From Heterodera schachtii (lineage: Eukaryota; Nematoda; Chromadorea; Rhabditida; Heteroderidae), in the NCBI GenBank assembly GCA_023374025.1, contig SIJG01000066.1:496001-560000 (forward strand): a stretch of DNA of 64,000 nucleotides, in the 5' to 3' direction. Shown piece by piece: positions 11,092 to 23,753 of this stretch. The stretch's first letter is position 1. Each line of letters starts with the position of its first letter. The position numbers and the translations under genes are program-made. The notes under the pieces are model-generated. The model searched no databases, was not told the DNA's origin, and worked only from the letters and a program-made list of their open reading frames with translations.

Positions 11092-13134
11092 TAGGGATGG
11101 GAATTTAAGTCACGAAAAATGCAAAAAAATCATGAAAAATAGCCAAAAAGTCACAAAAAACGCCAAAAAAGCACGAAAGAAATGCAAAAAAGTCCTGAAA
11201 AATTAGGCAAAAATAAATAAAATCAAATCCTTTTTTTAAACATTTATTGAATAGCAAGCAATTTAAAAACGATTAATTTTAACGAAAAAAAGATACATTT
11301 CAAACGGAACCCGTCAGCAGTTGGGCCCTCACGGTTGGGCCACAGCATGTTTTTGGCTATCTTTGTCATCCAAATCCAAGATTGTTGGTATCATTCGAAA
11401 GCTCTTCACATTCTCTATTAGCCTTACAAAAAGCGAAAAGATTTTTAAGCCTGGAAAAAATTAATTATGGAAAAATTCAAAAATTTCGACTTTTCGTAAT
11501 TTTCATGCATAACTTTTTTAGCAATTATCTAATCGCGAATGAATACACTGGTGGAAAAAAGTCTTTGAACAAAAAAGCAATTTTTGAAAATTGGTTTATA
11601 AATCGAAATTAAATGAAATATAACGGGCAATTGTTTATGTATTTATTAGTCCAATATATCGGCTTCATATCAACACCAAAAAATCCCGGATCAAAAATAG
11701 AATGAATGTGATATGGTCAACGAAGTGAGAGATGGTCAAAATCATGGCGGAAAAAAGTCTTTGAACAAATTTAAAAAACTATTTCAAAAAGCTCTTAAAA
11801 ATCTGAAATAATTCCTGCTAATGTATCATTTCATGCTGAACAAAAAAGTCTTTTACAGCAACTTGATCAGATCACTCCTTCATAGTGATCGGGACACCCT
11901 AAAATACACTGAAAATCGGGAAAATTTTCGAAAAAAATTCCTAGGAGGTTGGGAAAATTTTTATAATAAAAATGAGTAAGCCCAATGGAAAGAGAAGAAA
12001 ATTCTCTAGCGAATTGCTTTTTGAATGATGTGGCTATGAGTTGTATATAAAAAGTTAAACTTGGTTGAATTTAGATGATTATAAATATTACTATTTTTAC
12101 CGAATTTAAGGGAAAATGATCAAAAATTGATCATTTTTGAATTGTCCAATTTATAAACCAAGTTTAACTTTTTATATAGAGGTCGTAGCCCAGCCAATCA
12201 AAAGTCAATTCGCTAGAGAATTTTCTTCTCTTTCCATTGGGCTTACTCATTTTTATTATAAAAATTTTCCCAACCTCCTAGGAATTTTTTTCGAAAATTT
12301 TCCCGATTTTCAGTGTATTTTAGGGTGTCCCGATCACTATGAAGGAGTGATCTGATCAAGTTGCTGTAAAAGACTTTTTTGTTCAGCATGAAATGATACA
12401 TTAGCAGGAATTATTTCAGATTTTTAAGAGCTTTTTGAAATAGTTTTTTAAATTTGTTCAAAGACTTTTTTCCGCCATGATTTTGACCATCTCTCACTTC
12501 GTTGACCATATCACATTCATTCTATTTTTGATCCGGGATTTTTTGGTGTTGATATGAAGCCGATATATTGGACTAATAAATACATAAACAATTGCCCGTT
12601 ATATTTCATTTAATTTCGATTTATAAACCAATTTTCAAAAATTGCATTTTTGTTCAAAGACTTTTTTCCACCAGTGTAGCTACTTCTGAAAAAATTATTA
12701 AGAAAATTTTCCAAATTTCGACTTTTTTGCAATTTTCATGCCTATAACTTTTTTAGCAATTGTCTGATCGCGAACCTATGTTTTACAAATAGCTTCTAAA
12801 CATGTTAAGCTTTCGAATGATACCAAGATTTTATTATTATTTTTCAGTTCCGCCATTTGAGTTCTATTGGTATAGGAAATTTCGGTACCGTCTCGAAGGT
12901 AAACTTATTTTTTGAAAATTTTTTCGCTAAAAGTCAAATTTTGCCTTAAAAAGTGAAAAAAGTCACAAAAACGCAAAAAAGTCATAAAAAGTATAAAAAA
13001 AAAAAAGTTTAAAAAAATCATTAAAAATGCAAGTTAGAAGTTTCAGACAAAATGTACTAGAACACCTTTTAAGTCATTTTAAGGTCATTTAAAGTCAACA
13101 AAAAAAGTCATTTGACTTAAATTCCCATTCCCTA
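11092..13134. mobile_element. 2-kb palindromic foldback element
   Basis: The termini are TAGGGATGGGAATTTAAGTC and, inverted, TAGGGAATGGGAATTTAAGTC. The outer about 280 bp on each side consists of short words such as gtcacaaaaa and cgcaaaaa. Inside, about 11,383-12,115 is a near-perfect inverted copy of about 12,120-12,840, with its centre at aaaatgatcaaaaattgatc. No transposase is seen. Possible degenerate flanks gttattat/gttacata are too weak to call a duplication. Confidence 0.85.
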
Positions 13135-14340
13135 GTTACATATTTTTCACGATTTATTTTTAATTTAAATTTATTTGTTCACTTTAACAATGGTAAACAA
13201 ACTGCAGTCGAAACAACAAAGAAACTAAAAAAATATATTTTTTTGTAAAGGAATTATTTATTTATTTATTTATTTATTTCAATACAGTACATAAAGGGTT
13301 AAAAAACAAATAAAAATTAGCTTTCCTTGGTGTATTTTATTTTTAATAGTTTTTAATTGTTTTTCAGTTTATTTTTTAAAATTAAAAAATAACTAAGGAT
13401 GGGATTTTTGGTAAGAAGTCGCAAAAGGTTACGAAATAAGTACGAAAAATCCAAATAGGTACCAAAACAAGTAAAAATAAAAAATTTTTTATTTTCAAAA
13501 AATTCTTAAAAATGTGTAAAATTAAAAAATACCGAAATCTTGGCCAAGAAAAAAAATTAAATTTTCTTGGATAAATTTTTCAAAATTTTTCCTTTTAGCG
13601 TATATATTTAAATATATAACACTGATTATATAAGATTCAATTAAATTTTTTAACTTTTAACCCAGCTAAGAAATATTGTAAAATTATAAAGGAGCAAATA
13701 AACCGCGATTAAGTTTAGTTAAAAATGGGAAGACGAAATTTAAATGGTTTACTCATTTTAACTGTGATTAAGCATTTAACCGCAAGGGTTATTTTTGGGA
13801 AACTCTTTTAAAAATTCGACCAAATTTCTAAATTCTTCTCCCGTGTCATTTTATCATTTTAGCGTAAATCCTTTTCATAAATTAGGCTAAAGCCATCCAA
13901 ATTTTGCAGACGATGCCTGTCGGCACCGCAAGACCATTTTTAAAAATTTATTTTTAAAAACTGAGCCATTTTCTTACTAAATCAGTAATTAGTTTATCCT
14001 AAACTCTCAAAATAATAAGGTTTTTGTAAAAGACATTCATAAATTAAAAATATTAAAATACTTTTCATTGTCGGAGAAATAAGTTGAAAAAGCAAAATAT
14101 CAAAAATATCAATCTTTTCTAACACTTAATTTCTGCTGGTGGTATATGCTTAAAACCAAATTTTTTGGTTACCGGTGAGGTGATAAATTTAAACAAAAAA
14201 GTCGAAGTATTTTTATTTTCGAAATTCAAGTTTATTGTCCAAAATTGATTTAAATGCACAAAATTCTAGAAAATAAATAAATTTATGGGATTTGTTCCAT
14301 AATTAGTCATGTTGAGGTTTCGGAGCTCTTCCGTTTTTGC
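13135..14340. other. AT-rich repeat-derived DNA, no gene
   Basis: There is a tttatttattta microsatellite near 13,256-13,280. A word-repeat start (aaggatgggatttttggtaa) lies near 13,396, and a diverged GC hairpin (gatgcctgtcggcaccgc) near 13,909. No coding signal was found. Confidence 0.5.
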
Positions 14341-14349
14341 TGTACTGTT

Positions 14350-15115
14350 CCATTAGGGATTGGAAATGATGAAAACTGTTCAAAAACAGAGTGATGGGCC
14401 ATTTCATTTCACGACAGCCCCCCCCCCCCCCCCCCCTCTTCAACTTATTGTTAGGAATTGGAACATAAGAACAAACGGCAGCAGCGACTGGTGAACACAA
14501 AAGACGTACAAAAATACGGAGAAACGGACAAAAGCCAAAAAAGCAATTTGAATTGAATTGGAGAGGCATACGACGGCTAACAACAAATGGCCATATTTCA
14601 TGCATTTAATTGGTTTTAGCAATAAATATGAATTTTGAAAAATGAATTCGAATTTAAATCCGGCCTCGAAATGAGTCGAGATGGATGATTGATTCGTTCG
14701 TGATCAGAGGACCCCGAAAACTTATAGTGACATTTTATTTTGAAATGTGAAAAAACTGTGGAGCTTAGACTGTATGTATGAGCCAAATTCAGTAATAAGC
14801 CGATCAAATTAAAATTTTCCCTTCGAAACCGCCTGTCTCCCACATTTTCAAAAAAATCTCTTTCGAGGAGATGAGGGGGAGATTCCGACAGTGCTATAGC
14901 GTCGAAATATTTTTTATGAAATTTGATAAGAAAATTTTAGATTAATGATGAAACTTTTACAAGATGAAAAATAATTATATCGCTTATTTGGATGGCAAAA
15001 TTAATAACTCGATAACGTCATTTTTTCAAAAAATTCTTCCACGCCATCATTCTGCGTTCTTCCGCCCGCCAGTGCTCTTCTGCTCAGACATTTTTACTGT
15101 ACCAGGAAATTACAT
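14350..15115 (-). pseudogene. Duplicated Pmp3 3' fragment and flank
   Basis: This block is colinear with 24,166-25,185. Shared landmarks are cgattggaaat/gattggaaatg, ggcatacgacgg, aacaacaaatggccat, tgaattttgaaaaat, atcaaattaaaattttcccg and gcccgccagtgctcttctgc. It keeps only the last codons of the Pmp3 gene (WYSKNV, then stop, minus strand, near 15,085-15,105) and breaks off at about 15,110. It lacks the 155-bp MITE present in the 24-kb copy, so it is the empty-site version. It also holds a poly-C run at 14,417-14,436. Confidence 0.8.
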
Positions 15116-15123
15116 GTTCATTT

Positions 15124-16786
15124 TCAGTCCCCCCAAGCTGAAGCCAATTGTTTAAAGTACGCTTCTTTGTCCTGGTTTTCTTGTTGAATTCGTTCACTAA
15201 TTGGCCTTCCGTCGGTGTCCAATGGTTGTGCCGTTTCTTGTGGCGAAACGGTGGACGAATTTCTTAACAATTGTTTAATGATCGCTAATGACACTTTGGC
15301 TTTTCTGTTCAGCAATGGATGATAACTAAATTAAAAAATAAATTAAATGTTATTAATTCCTAAATGTATTTAAAATAATATTTAAGGCTGTTCTAAGAAA
15401 TTTATTTATTTCATTTAAAAAATGATTGCTATTTGATACTGAAAATTACAAAAATAATAAAATTGAATAATTAATTATAAATACCAAAGCATTGCAATGG
15501 GAAGAGCAAGGTCATTGAAAGCATGTGCAATAAACAAAACTTGGTAAAACATGGTCATTGGTTCAACATTTGTTATAATACCAAACTGGGAATTCATTGT
15601 CACAATAAATGTAATAAAAACGGTGATAAAATGGCACAAAAAATTGGGTGCCAATTGTCGGCCCGTCCGAATATTTTCATTTAACTAAATTGAAATGCAA
15701 AATATATTTTATGGCTTATTTCTCTTTTTAATTTAATCAAAAAAATGAAAAAGATTTTTTGAAAATTTCTTGCTTTTATATAATTGGCTTTTTCTTATAT
15801 CTGTCCAAATAAAATATTATTTTGATTTTTTAAGTTATTTCGTAACCTAGGAAACCAAAAATTTACCAAACTTTAATTAATTTTTAATTTACCTGATATC
15901 GAACAGGGAGTTGCTGATTTGTGCCATCACCAACACGTGAATTAAACAATTGTTGGTTAATTTTTGTGATCATTGAGAGAGCCTAAAATTGCATTTTTTA
16001 TTATTAATAATTAAATTTTCATTTTCTTACAAAAATTTCAATAAAACTGGCGATAGTTGCTCCAAAATAAAAAATAATAATAATATAAGATAATTTGTAA
16101 AAGGAATTTGATATGCTGATTTGATAAATAGTCGTCGCAAAAGAAATTGTAATCTATACAATAATTATAAAATTAATAGGAAGAATATTTAATAAATTTA
16201 TCCATTAATTTATTATTAAAAATGTAAGTAAAATTTTAATTTATTCAAACAAATTCTTCTTAAGCCCTACTCCAATGTTGTTAATTTTGAATTATCTTAC
16301 CGTAATGAAAAGCCAAACGATCGTAAATTTCCAACTACTGTATTGCTCGTAAGTACTAACGTAAATTGTTGCGCAAATTCGCTCCACAATCAGCACATGG
16401 CCTGCCATATTGCTGAATATAATTGCGGCAGTTGATGGACCAGTGATAAAATTTGAAGGGACCAAAAAAATATTTTTCGCCACGAAAATTTGGTTAACCA
16501 ACAAAAAGGCACGTGGCCACAAATTCATCATAATGCCAAACAGTTGGGCCAACAGAATGCCCTTAAGATTTCGATGCAGAATGGAAGTTTTGTATACAAT
16601 TGAAGAGCAGAATGCCAGGATGGGAATTGTCGGAATGAATGTGCCAAGTTCCAAAAAAGCCATTGAATAAGCCACGGAAATGGCGGTGCCACTGTTTTGG
16701 GTGCAATTTGAAGATGCTTCAGCCATTTTCAACAAAATTTTCTTTTGATTGTTCAAGTTTTTCGGTAAAAAATCTGAGAATTTCAT
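15124..16786 (-). CDS. Sre-family chemosensory GPCR (serpentine receptor class E)
   Basis: Five exons, 16786-16301, 16153-16031, 15982-15893, 15684-15485 and 15325-15124, have canonical splice sites and total 1101 nt (366 aa). Hydrophobic segments fit seven membrane helices. Sre hallmarks are visible: GHVLIVERICATIYVSTYEQ near the end of the third helix, LPVRYQ followed across a splice by LNENIRTGRQL before helix 6, and YHPLLNRK after helix 7. The family serves as nematode sensory-neuron receptors; the ligand is unknown. The cytoplasmic tail ends ASAWGD. A fragment of its last two exons lies inverted at 18,069-18,600. A segment just upstream (16,848-16,990) is shared with the CLN3 gene. Confidence 0.88.
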
Positions 16787-16847
16787 GAGAGTTAATTTTT
16801 GATATTTTTAAGATTCAAATAAAAATTATTATTTATTTACATGCAAA

Positions 16848-16990
16848 TTAAAAATAATGAATTGATGAATTCTTTTTTTTTGTGAAATAAATAAAATTTG
16901 GCAGAGAACCCATTTATTCACTTATTTAAATTATCAAATGGTGGATATTTTTTAAAATAACATTTTTAAAGATTTAATTTTCAATTTATT
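16848..16990 (-). promoter_or_regulatory. Upstream segment shared with CLN3 gene
   Basis: About 140 bp beginning aaataatgaattgatgaatt, with tgtgaaataaataaa, tttggcagaga, cccatttatt and aaaataacattttt in order, matches 23,165-23,305 in the same orientation. It lies about 60 bp upstream of the Sre start codon; the other copy lies about 290 bp upstream of the CLN3 start. It may be a shared promoter element or a duplicated repeat. Confidence 0.6.
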
Positions 16991-18060
16991 TTTAACTTTT
17001 TTCCAAAAAATTAAAATTTTGATTAAAATGGGGCAAATTTCTAATGACAGTTAGGGTTCTAAATTTACAGCATTGAAAAAAGAAAAAATACTAGAATCAA
17101 ATCTTTTTTTTCTCTATGGACCACAACTCATTTTTGGAATTGAATAAATAGCCCTTCCCCCCTCCTCTCTTTTTTTAATTATTTTCTTATCCAAATAAGA
17201 AGCAGCTGAAAAAATGGTTGCTTAATTAATAATAATAATTATATTTTTTTCTATTTTTAGTAAAATACAACATATTTTCTACGAATATGACAGTTGATAA
17301 GATGATCAATGATCAACAATCATTTTAGTTCTATTTTCGATTTTTGGTAAATTTTTTTAGCTATTTTTGTCAAAAAGTAAGATTTATGTTCCACATATAT
17401 AAAAAAACACATAAAATTGGGTAAATATTATAAAAGCCAAAAATTTAGAAGTAATGAAAATAAATATTTTTCTGGTGTTTACATTTATTATTTGTCATTC
17501 CTTTCATCAATTTCATACAAAAATCAAATAATTTAATAAAATTAGAAATTTTTCAAATAATACTTTTTAAGTTTATTTGAAAATTTGCCGAGAAAAAAGA
17601 AATTTTTTGAAAAATTTACTAAATTCTAATATACGCAACTTTAGTTATGAAAAGTCAAATTTTTTAGTCAGGGATGGCTTAATTCATTTATGAGTCTAAT
17701 TACAAATTCATCTTACATATATAACATCAATTTAATTATTCTGTGCTCAAATTTGATCTTGCTTAACTTATTTTTGAGACAAAAGAACAAAAAAATTTTA
17801 TTATATTTTATTTGCTTTGTGAAGAAAAGACCAAAAAAACAATCTTAATTTACACTTGGGCTTTAATAATTCATAATTAAAATATTTATTTTACTTCACT
17901 GATTTAAATTTTGCTTTCTTCAAAGGAGCATAAAAAAGCATTGTTTTAATTTTTAATTTCAATTTTTTGAAAAAATTTTCAAAAAATTTACTTTTTAGAA
18001 TCTTCTTTAATTTTTTTCTAGTCCAATATCTAAAATCATTGTCTGGCAATTGTCTGACAA
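16991..18060. other. AT-rich intergenic DNA
   Basis: No gene or clear element is seen. This stretch forms most of the spacer between the Sre gene and its inverted 3' fragment. Confidence 0.5.
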
Positions 18061-18068
18061 AATTTTAG

Positions 18069-18600
18069 TTAAATGAAAATATTCGGACGGGCCGACAATT
18101 GGCACCCAATTTTTTGTGCCATTTTATCACCGTTTTTATTACATTTATTGTGACAATGAATTCCCAGTTTGGTATTATAACAAATGTTGAACCAATGACC
18201 ATGTTTTACCAAGTTTTGTTTCTTGCACATGCTTTCAATGACCTTGCTCTTCCCATTGCAATGCTTTGGTATTATAATTAATTATTCAATTTTATTATTT
18301 TTTTAATTAGGGTTTGGCAAATTAAATTAGTAATTTTGAGTATCAAATACCAATTATTTTCTCAAAAGCAATACATTTATAAGAATAGCCTTAAATATTA
18401 TTTTAAATACATTTAGGAATTAATAACATTTAATTTATTTTTTAATTTAGTTATCATCCATTGCTGAACAGAAAAGCCAAAGTGTCATTAGCGATCATTA
18501 AACAATTGTTAAGAAATTCGTCCACCGTTTCGCCACAAGAAACGGCACAACCATTGGACACCGACGGAATGCCAATTAGTGAACGAATTCAACAAGAAAA
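18069..18600 (+). pseudogene. Inverted fragment of the Sre gene 3' end
   Basis: The sequence repeats Sre exon 4 with its splice acceptor (18069-18268) and the first about 150 nt of exon 5 (18451-18600, through ISERIQQEN), on the opposite strand. The coding parts are nearly unchanged (MPISE replaces RPISE); the intron has diverged more. It stops abruptly at 18600 without the last 17 codons and has no upstream exons, so it cannot encode a receptor. Together with 15,174-15,692 it forms a large inverted repeat around a 2.4-kb spacer. Confidence 0.9.
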
Positions 18601-18776
18601 CATATTTTTTGTTCAAATATTATATTGATCATAATAAATAGTGAATGATTATTATTATAATATTAAAATTTTAGATAATGATTATATCGTCATACAATAA
18701 GAAAACTTGTGCCAGATGTAAGTTACCGTATCTTTTTTTATTTCTATAATTTCTTTTGCCATAAATTGTGTTATTT

Positions 18777-21700
18777 CTATGTATAAATGGTGCCGTAAAG
18801 CATGCAAATGTGATTGTGCAACAGAATGGCCGAAAAGCCGGCAATTGTCACACCCAATGAGTCACTTGTTGCCACAATTGACATACTGAACTCGCGCAAT
18901 TCTTTTGGGGCCTAAATATGCAAAAAATTTAATAATTATTTCATAATTATCACTTTTTTATTGCGAAATATTGATTATGAACAGCAAAATGTAAATAAAA
19001 ATTATTTACATAATTTTTTGTGAAATAAATCTATCTTAGAAAAGAGCGAATAAGAAAAATTCATTAAAATGACCTAATAGCTTAGAATATTGTTTAAGGT
19101 ATTTTTAAAAAATTGAATGTCAACAGAATGAAAAATCACAAATGAAAAAGAAAATTTGGATTTAATAATATAAATAAAAATTCGAATAAGGAAAAATTAA
19201 ATCATAAATCAATTTGGTCAATTAAATGACCAATTAAAAATAAAATTAACTGCAAAAAGACATTGACATAAAACGAATGAAAGGTCGAAAAAAAAAACAT
19301 TTGGGCACCAATATCATAAACATTTATTATTGGAAGAAGGAATTAAAAATGGAAAATCGGTGAAAAATGAAAATGATCAAAAAAGATAAATTATCAAATT
19401 ATTATTTTTTTAATAATTACCTTTTTGTGAATTTTGTCGAATGTGTTCACATATGAGGCACCTCCGAGCAGACCTTCGACAAAAATCACAAAAAACACAA
19501 TGCCAATGTGCGGAATGTAATGGAACAGCGATTGGAAATAAAATATCAGAATATTCCCGCACTAAAAAGGAACAAATAATTTAATTACCCTTATTAGCTT
19601 AATTATTGATTGCCTGGAGTACAGCAAGCAGATAAAGTACAAAAGTGGGCAGTGAAAGCACAGTAACCGATGATCGGGAGATGAACACGCCCAGCTGGTA
19701 AAGTGTTTGGTACCAACGGAATTGACTGGCCTCACTGAGTCCAAATCCATGGGCACAGTCGAAATGCAGCAATTGGAACTGTCATTCATTTAATTATTAA
19801 ATTGATTATTTAATTAAATATTATAAAACAAAAAAATATTTTTATACACATATTTGCAGTTAAAATGATACTAATTTTATCGGTTTAAAATAAGTGATTA
19901 AAAAATTTAAAATAAAAAACTAATTTAATAGAGAGAAAAAAAAATTTATATTTACAAAAAATATTTTGTAATTAAAAAATGAAGAAAATAAATTTAAAAC
20001 CTACCAGCCCGGAGTTGATCAAATATTCAGCAAAAAAGACTAGACACAACGGGAAAATCAGGCCAAGCAAGGACTAAAAAATTATATTTTCATTAATTCA
20101 AAATTAAATTTATAAAAATTCAAATTAAATTATATATAAACAGTGATCTGACGCATTTTGGTTCCAAAGCCAAATTCATTTGCATTTTGTATATTGCCAT
20201 CAGCGATTTGGCTATTGTTCACCTTGAATTTAATTTAAATTAATATGAAAAAAGTTAAAAAATAAATAAATATATAATTATATTACTGGAACAATCCATG
20301 TTGATGGGCTTAATAATTGCATTCTATGAACAGTTGGTGAAGGAGTCAGAAGCAACCAATAACTTAAAAAAAAAAATTTAATTAAAAAAAATATTTTTAA
20401 TAAAAAAATTATTTAAAAAAAAATCAAAAACATACGCAAGTGCAAAAATGATTGGCACAATTAGCATTGAAAGCAGGGCATTTCGTGGTGACAACCCGAA
20501 AAGTTTTGGCTCAGTCAGTGCCGCATATGCAACAGAGCCAAAAATTGCGGCGCCGCCTGTGCCGGAAGACCATGCCGCAATTGTGGACCGAAAATCGTTT
20601 ATTTTTTATAAATTTGATAAGTAGATGTGGTGTTAACATAGTTTCATAAAATACAATCTACTATATGGAATGAAATAAATAAAAACTTGCCAAATAATAA
20701 AAATGATTTTTCAAAATATTATGGATTTAGCACAATAAAAAAGGCGAATACATATTTCTAAATAATTACCATAGGATCCCATGGCATAACGATTATACAA
20801 ACATTTAAAACTCAAAGCTTAGAAATAGCCCATATAAAATTGAAAACATAATTAATTTTAGATAGGGCATTATATAATTATACTAGGTCGATGCATAAAA
20901 ATGGCCATTTTGGGGAAAAAATTAATGAAAAAAATCAATAACAGATGTAATTACGATTTCTCCATCTTGGCATATTCTATAAAATGCCTACCACTTGGGA
21001 GAAAAAATTTAGCGCTTATTTGAGATTTGATGCATAACAAAGAGATAGATCGAATGGTGCCAATTTTAACTCGCATTGGACAAATTTTAAAAAAGTTATG
21101 GCCAAAAAAAGATAAAATTTGACCTTTTTTGAAAAATGGCGAAAAGTGGCTCCTGGAGGAGATATTTAAAAATTCCGAAGCTTGGTTATAAAAAGAATTT
21201 TCCATGCATTAACTTTTTTGATCAATTTGGCGGGGGCACTAAACATTTAAGAAAATCCGTTGTCCAAAAACAAGTGTTTTGTTCTTTGTCACTTTCTTCA
21301 AAAATGCATAATTTAAAAAATTATTTTTATTTTTTTGTAAGCATATAACATATGAATATTTTAAGAGCTTAATCGAAGGTAAATTTTTATTACCAATAAA
21401 TAAATTTTTAAAAATGTCATTTTAAACATTTTGAAAAAGCGTCCTTTTTTATGCAACGAGCTAGTAATGAATTTAAAAAATATTATTTAAATGTTACCAA
21501 TAATTCTTTTTTTTAATAAAATTGAAATCTTTTAATTTTAAGAGTACAGAGTATAATTAAAAAAAATATTAAGAAAAAAAAATGTTTAAAATATTTTAAC
21601 GATAATCTTACCGTTTATAATGTGAGGTGAGTGTCAAAAAGCAATTTTCACCCAAACCACCGCCTAATGATGTAAAAATGACGCCAATTAATGACTGTGT

Positions 21701-22874
21701 GAAAGAGTTGGAAAGTGCCACAATGATAAAGCTGAGTGCCTGCATAATGCACACAAGAAAATGACGGAAACTAATAAATAAAGAAAATGATAATTCTTTA
21801 ATTAATTATAATTAATAACGAATAATAATTTTATTTAATTAATTAATTAATAACCCAAATGGCACTCGATCCAAAATAAATGGGCATATCAGTTTAATGA
21901 TCAATGCTGGGATGATAATGGCCAACAAAATGGCACCTGTTGATATGCTATTACAGCTTGGCTTTGGTAGAACATGCTGAAACATTTAAAATTTATTAAA
22001 ACACAAATAAAAATAGGTAAAATTAAAATTAAATAATTAATTTTAATTACCCGACATAAATTTTCGGAAAACAAATTTGTTGTTGCGTTATTTAAATTTG
22101 CTGATTCTTTCGTCGGTCCTTTGATTATATCTTTTGCAGCACTTAGCATAACCACAAAAGCAAAATTGTTTGCTAATCCAAAAATCCTGAATTTATAATG
22201 AATTAAGCTAGGATTTTTAGGTGCTAAAAATGCTGAAATAGGTACTAAAATAGTTGCCAAAAAAGTGCAAAATAGGTGCTAAAACGCCCAAAATACGCAA
22301 AATAGTTGCGAAAATAGGTGTTAAAATTAGAAAAAACAAGTGTCTTTATGCACAAATTCCAAAATTGACCATTTTTTTTATCAATTTCACCCGCACTTTG
22401 AAACTTGTCAAGAAATAAATAAATAAATTTTGGAGACGAATTTTTCAGAATAAAAACCTAAAAATTCTAATTTCTCTAATAATGAGTTTAATATAAAAAA
22501 CACTTAATTATATTTTTATAATATTAATATGCTTTTGTTTCCAAAAACAGGTCAAAATTTATCGAGACCAACAAAGCCAGGGTCGAGAATGATCTTTTCA
22601 GTTGGAAATATTTTTTTAATATAAATATCATTTAATTAAATTAAATAATAGTTCCGCCTTTTTTAAATTTTTGATCATGTTCCAAAAAACAAATGATTAT
22701 TTTCTATCTTCCAAAAAAAAATTTTTGGATTTTATTAATTTAACGGAATATTTTTTGTATAAAATAAATCAAAAAAGAATTATGTGAAATTTTTCTAATT
22801 AAAGTCAATTTTATTTTAAAAAAACCTGCTTACCAAAAAGCGATAAGATTACGTAATTGACCCTTTGGTTCCAT
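18777..22874 (-). CDS. cln-3: Battenin / CLN3 homologue
   Basis: Eleven exons (22874-22834, 22186-22051, 21976-21855, 21770-21612, 20588-20436, 20362-20287, 20222-20142, 20073-20005, 19778-19614, 19561-19421, 18911-18777) give 1278 nt, 425 aa, close to human CLN3 (438). CLN3-specific stretches run in order: FWIFGLANNFAFVVMLSAAK (helix 1), STGAILLAIIIPALIIKL, GGGLGENCFLTLTSHY, WSSGTGGAAIFGSVAYAALT, FFAEYLINSGL, FRWYQTLYQLGVFISRSS, FVEGLLGGASYVNTF, REFSMSIVATSDSLGV. CLN3 is a late-endosomal/lysosomal multi-pass membrane protein implicated in lysosomal glycerophosphodiester export. Two oddities: exon 5 is preceded by ttttcg instead of an AG acceptor, and intron 9 starts with GC (CAG|gcaatc). Intron 4 contains a TIR element. 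Confidence 0.93.
20883..21464. mobile_element. TIR element with TA target site in CLN3 intron 4
   Basis: Ends CTAGGTCGATGCATAAAAA and, inverted from the right, CTAGCTCGTTGCATAAAAA are flanked by TA on both sides. This fits a Tc1/mariner-type MITE of 582 bp. No transposase is seen. It contains the 'aaaaaagttatggcc' and 'gatcgaatggtgcca' words found in several other elements of the window. Confidence 0.75.
22196..22340. repeat. Word-repeat tract
   Basis: The words aaaataggtgctaaaa, aaatagttgc and aaaacgcccaaaatacgc repeat with variation over about 140 bp inside CLN3 intron 1. Similar word-built tracts occur at 56,100-56,175, 28,200-28,260 and 37,520-37,640. Confidence 0.5.
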
Positions 22875-23164
22875 GTTATTTATAAATATTAAAAATATCT
22901 AAAAAATTTGAAATATAATTTAAATTGCGCACTAATACAAAATCAGTAGTAATCAATTGTAAATGAGAAACGGCAAATTAAGTATTAGTTTATGTTCAAT
23001 GTGATTTTTTTTGTGATTGATGTACACCAATAATTTGCGGGAATTAATAACTAATAATGATGGAGAAATAACAAATAAAAATGGGCGGAGGCGCACTGCC
23101 AATTTATTCACCAATTTTCAAAAAAAAACAATAATTTTTGCGAAAAGCAATAAGCAAGAAACCT

Positions 23165-23305
23165 TAATTTAAAATAATGAATTGATGAATTCGTTTTCTG
23201 TGAAATAAATAAATTTGGCAGAGACCCATTTATTTAGTGATTTCATTTATAAAAATGATGGATATTTTTAAAATAACATTTTCAAACATTTAAATTTTTA
23301 ATTTA
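23165..23305 (-). promoter_or_regulatory. Upstream segment shared with Sre gene
   Basis: Second copy of the 16,848-16,990 segment, same orientation, about 290 bp upstream of the CLN3 start codon. The middle part is diverged by small indels, while the order of words (aaataatgaattgatgaatt ... tttggcagagacccatttat) is kept. Confidence 0.6.
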
Positions 23306-23679
23306 TTTTTATTGTAAAAAATTTACCCTGGCGCCAAAATGTCGGCTCTAAAGCTCCGCTCTTCTTTTTGTTCACCAATTTGAGAAAAACATCAAAATAG
23401 ATAGGTATACTGGTTTACTTCAGCAGATGTTGAGCCCCACACATTTGGGCCCCATATTTTTAAGAATAATTGGGGGGTTTTAGGCGTCGCCAGGTGAAAA
23501 ACTGCTAATTTTGGACTATTTCTTAAAAATTTACATTTACGCCATAATATTTAAAATAGGGATTTTTATATGTATTTGTAAATATTTGATTATTGAAGTA
23601 AATTGAAAATTTCTAACAGATATTAAATTTATTTTGAATTTTCAAAAAGAAATATTTTTTGAAAATAAATAAAAACAAA

Positions 23680-23753
23680 TAGTTGGAGGGGGAACTGATC
23701 CAACGCATAAATTAGGAACACAACAAAGAGCACTACCCACTGGACAACACATG
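23680..23753 (-). repeat. Possible tRNA-like sequence
   Basis: On the minus strand an A-box-like TGTCCAGTGGG (23746-23736) is followed by a B-box-like GGATCAGTTCC (23701-23691). The stems are poor. It could be chance or an old tRNA-derived SINE. Confidence 0.25.

Noticed and set aside
15124..22874. A single large neurotransmitter-transporter gene
   Set aside because: First impression from scattered membrane segments; closer reading shows two genes, an Sre receptor and CLN3, each with its own start, stop and motifs.
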